7,267 bases of DNA from Candidatus Aegiribacteria sp. GTDB taxonomy: Bacteria; Fermentibacterota; Fermentibacteria; Fermentibacterales; JCC-6. This document shows, in pieces, positions 5,615-7,267 of the stretch. The stretch covers positions 1 to 7,267 of the forward strand of contig DAOWNO010000101.1 of assembly GCA_030642525.1 (NCBI GenBank). The letters run 5' to 3'. The position numbers and the translations under genes are program-made. The notes below the pieces were generated by a model. It was not told the DNA's origin. It did not search any database and worked only from the letters and a program-made list of their open reading frames with translations. Position 1 is the first letter of the stretch. Each line of letters opens with the position of its first letter.

Positions 5615-7120
5615 ATGAAAGTCACAATCATAAGACCTCCTCTTATAGGCATGAAGGGAGATCTTTTCGGCAGCATTCCAAGTATTCCTGTGAACGTTTC
5701 TTACATTGCCGGAACTCTCCTGGATGGAGGGCATGATGTTGATGTTATCGATTGTTTTGGTGAGGAACCCTACTGGCGCCGCACGTATCACGATAAGTTC
5801 ATAATGAGAGGTATTTCCCCTGATGAAGTGCTGAAGCGATTCGATCCTGAAACCCGCGTTGTGGGCTTTTCCGTTAACGAAGCTGTTGTCCAGGGTGTGT
5901 CTATTGATATAATGCAGGTCCTTCGGGCTCATTTTTCTCATTTGAAGTTCGTTTTCGGCGGACATCATTCGACCGCTGTGGCACATGAACTTATACACGA
6001 TCACGATGTTGATTACATTGTACTTTCCGAGGGTGAAATAACCATGCTTGCATTGGTGAACGCGCTTGAAAGGGAAGAACCTGTTGATTCCATCGACGGT
6101 CTTGTCTGGAAGCATGGCCGGAACGAGAAAAATCATTATGTCGAAGATCTGGATTCGCTCAACATGTATCATACGAACCTCCTCCCTCTGGAGAATTACT
6201 GGCGAATCCGTTACGCCCACGGACCCACAAATGGAAAGTATATGAATCTGGTCACAAGCCGGGGGTGTCCTTACAAATGCAAGTTCTGTCCCTCCCCAAT
6301 GATGTCTCAAGGGAAATGGAGATCCCGGTCACCGGAATCAGTAGTACAGGAAATCGAATATTATATGGATAAGTACGATATACGGGACTTTCATATGAAC
6401 GACGAGAACTTCACATCCAGCCCGGAGAGAACCAGGAAAATCTGTGAACTTATTATTGAGAAGCATCTTGATATCACCTTCTGCATGCCTTCCGGAATTA
6501 AAGTTGAAACTGTTGATGAAGATTTGCTTGATCTGCTGAAAAAAGCCGGATGCAGGTTTCTGACCATGTCAGCGGAGACTGGCAGTAAGGAACTGTTGAA
6601 ACTAATGGGTAAGCCGGTGGATCTGGAGCATCTTATGAACATGACACGTCACACGAATAAGATTGGTATAAGGACTTCCTGCTGTTTCATAATCGGTTAT
6701 CCCGGAGAAACAGACGCGGACTGGAATAAGACAAGAAAATATGTAGCGCGGCTTGCAAGGGCGGGAATAGATGAAATTGTCTGTCCGATCATGATTCCGC
6801 TGCCTGGCTCTCAAGTAGCGAATGAGACATTCAAAGAGGGTTCTTACGATAGCTATGAACAATTAAACTTTACTCCGAAATGGAGACTTGATTATAGAAC
6901 ACTCGAGACGAAACGACTGCTACTTTACTTCATGTTTTTCCTGAGAAAGATTTTCTGGCACCCATGGCGCACGTTCCTCATGTTTCCCCATATTCTGTTC
7001 TGGAAGCATACGACAAAAGGTGAAATGACCATCAACAGGGTACTTGATAATCTCAGGAGAGTGAAGAAAAAGCCTCCCTGGAGCCCCGAGCCAAAAGAAG
7101 CTTCTCCGAAACCATCATAA
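5615..7120 (+). CDS. B12-binding-domain radical SAM protein with hydrophobic C-terminal region
   Basis: The product is 501 residues from ATG 5615; an in-frame ATG at 5513 would add 34 residues without family character. Residues 1-150 form a B12-binding-like domain starting MKVTIIRPP, with VNVSYIAGTLLDGGHDV (26-42), FGGHHST (114-120) and LSEGE (137-141), and no DxHxxG. The radical-SAM core has TSRGCPYKCKFC, CX3CX2C at Cys218, Cys222 and Cys225, then SAETGS (319-324), IGYPGET (360-366) and PLPGSQV (395-401). The region from about 430 to 465 is rich in Phe, Trp and Leu with Arg and Lys, suggesting membrane association or a lipid-like substrate. It is a clear paralogue of the minus-strand radical-SAM protein, most alike around EIEYY and DITF. 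It is divergent from the methyltransferase and 16 bp before the next probable gene. Reaction and substrate are unknown; methyl transfer or a BchE-like chemistry is inferred from the family only. Confidence 0.9.
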   Translation: MKVTIIRPPLIGMKGDLFGSIPSIPVNVSYIAGTLLDGGHDVDVIDCFGEEPYWRRTYHDKFIMRGISPDEVLKRFDPETRVVGFSVNEAVVQGVSIDIMQVLRAHFSHLKFVFGGHHSTAVAHELIHDHDVDYIVLSEGEITMLALVNALEREEPVDSIDGLVWKHGRNEKNHYVEDLDSLNMYHTNLLPLENYWRIRYAHGPTNGKYMNLVTSRGCPYKCKFCPSPMMSQGKWRSRSPESVVQEIEYYMDKYDIRDFHMNDENFTSSPERTRKICELIIEKHLDITFCMPSGIKVETVDEDLLDLLKKAGCRFLTMSAETGSKELLKLMGKPVDLEHLMNMTRHTNKIGIRTSCCFIIGYPGETDADWNKTRKYVARLARAGIDEIVCPIMIPLPGSQVANETFKEGSYDSYEQLNFTPKWRLDYRTLETKRLLLYFMFFLRKIFWHPWRTFLMFPHILFWKHTTKGEMTINRVLDNLRRVKKKPPWSPEPKEASPKPS

Positions 7121-7136
7121 TGAAGAAAATGCTGAT

Positions 7137-7267
7137 TTGAAATCACGATATTTCCTGCCGGCCGGCATAGTTCTTACAGTAATTTTTTCTGTATACAGAT
7201 ATATGGAATTTCTTTCCCGGGGACCGGCGGATAAGGCAATTCAGCTTGTTTTGCTTATTCCGGCGGC
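7137..7267 (+). CDS. Start of a probable membrane protein, cut by the window edge
   Basis: From TTG 7137 the frame is open to the right edge (at least 43 codons). It reads as a plausible N-terminus: KSRYF, a hydrophobic span PAGIVLTVIFSV at residues 8-19, a polar link (YRYMEFLSRGPADKA) and a second hydrophobic stretch (IQLVLLIPAA). That pattern suggests a signal-anchor or multi-span membrane protein. It would follow the radical-SAM gene by 16 bp and could be co-transcribed. The start is uncertain: no in-frame ATG lies nearby upstream, an internal ATG is at 7203, and the Shine-Dalgarno is weak. Family not recognised. ATG 7120, overlapping the preceding stop, is in another frame and stops after six codons. 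Confidence 0.45.
   Translation, partial: MKSRYFLPAGIVLTVIFSVYRYMEFLSRGPADKAIQLVLLIPA

Noticed and set aside
7156..7167. 12-base palindrome TGCCGGCCGGCA
   Set aside because: It lies within the probable coding start of the next gene, lacks a T run to be a terminator, and is a single copy.

Overview
This is a bacterial chromosomal window, mid-GC and densely coded. It joins a conserved cobalamin-assembly operon to a less ordinary group of methyltransferase and radical-SAM genes. The species cannot be read from the sequence. Two B12-binding radical-SAM enzymes plus late cobalamin genes would suit an anaerobic or microaerobic Gram-negative or candidate-phylum bacterium, but that is inference.

Layout. 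Positions 1-421 are ambiguous. This stretch is open or nearly open on both strands, has no recognisable product, and may be a gene end, a partial gene or a decayed gene. Positions 422-548 are an AT-richer leader with a plausible sigma70-type promoter (420-448). Positions 549-2903 carry cobT, cobS and cobC, whose ends overlap. Together they complete the nucleotide loop of cobalamin: CobT makes alpha-ribazole phosphate from the lower-ligand base, CobS joins the ribazole moiety to adenosylcobinamide-GDP, and CobC removes the phosphate. The cobT frame has no ATG, GTG or TTG at the expected N-terminus. An ATG with a run of five G lies one base out of frame just upstream.

The cobC end overlaps, tail to tail, a minus-strand gene for a B12-binding radical-SAM protein (4299 to 2878). 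Upstream of that gene, in the same direction, is a class I SAM methyltransferase (5196 to 4408). A 418-bp divergent intergenic region (5197-5614) follows, with one promoter candidate facing each way and a 12-bp perfect palindrome in the minus-strand one. A second B12-binding radical-SAM gene (5615-7120, plus strand) is visibly paralogous to the first. A probable membrane-protein gene begins 16 bp after it and runs off the window.

Working model (inference). The methyltransferase and the two radical-SAM proteins form a small locus that modifies an unidentified metabolite or lipid. The neighbouring cob genes may help supply the cobalamin these enzymes probably need. No B12 riboswitch, tRNA, rRNA, CRISPR array or insertion sequence was recognised.
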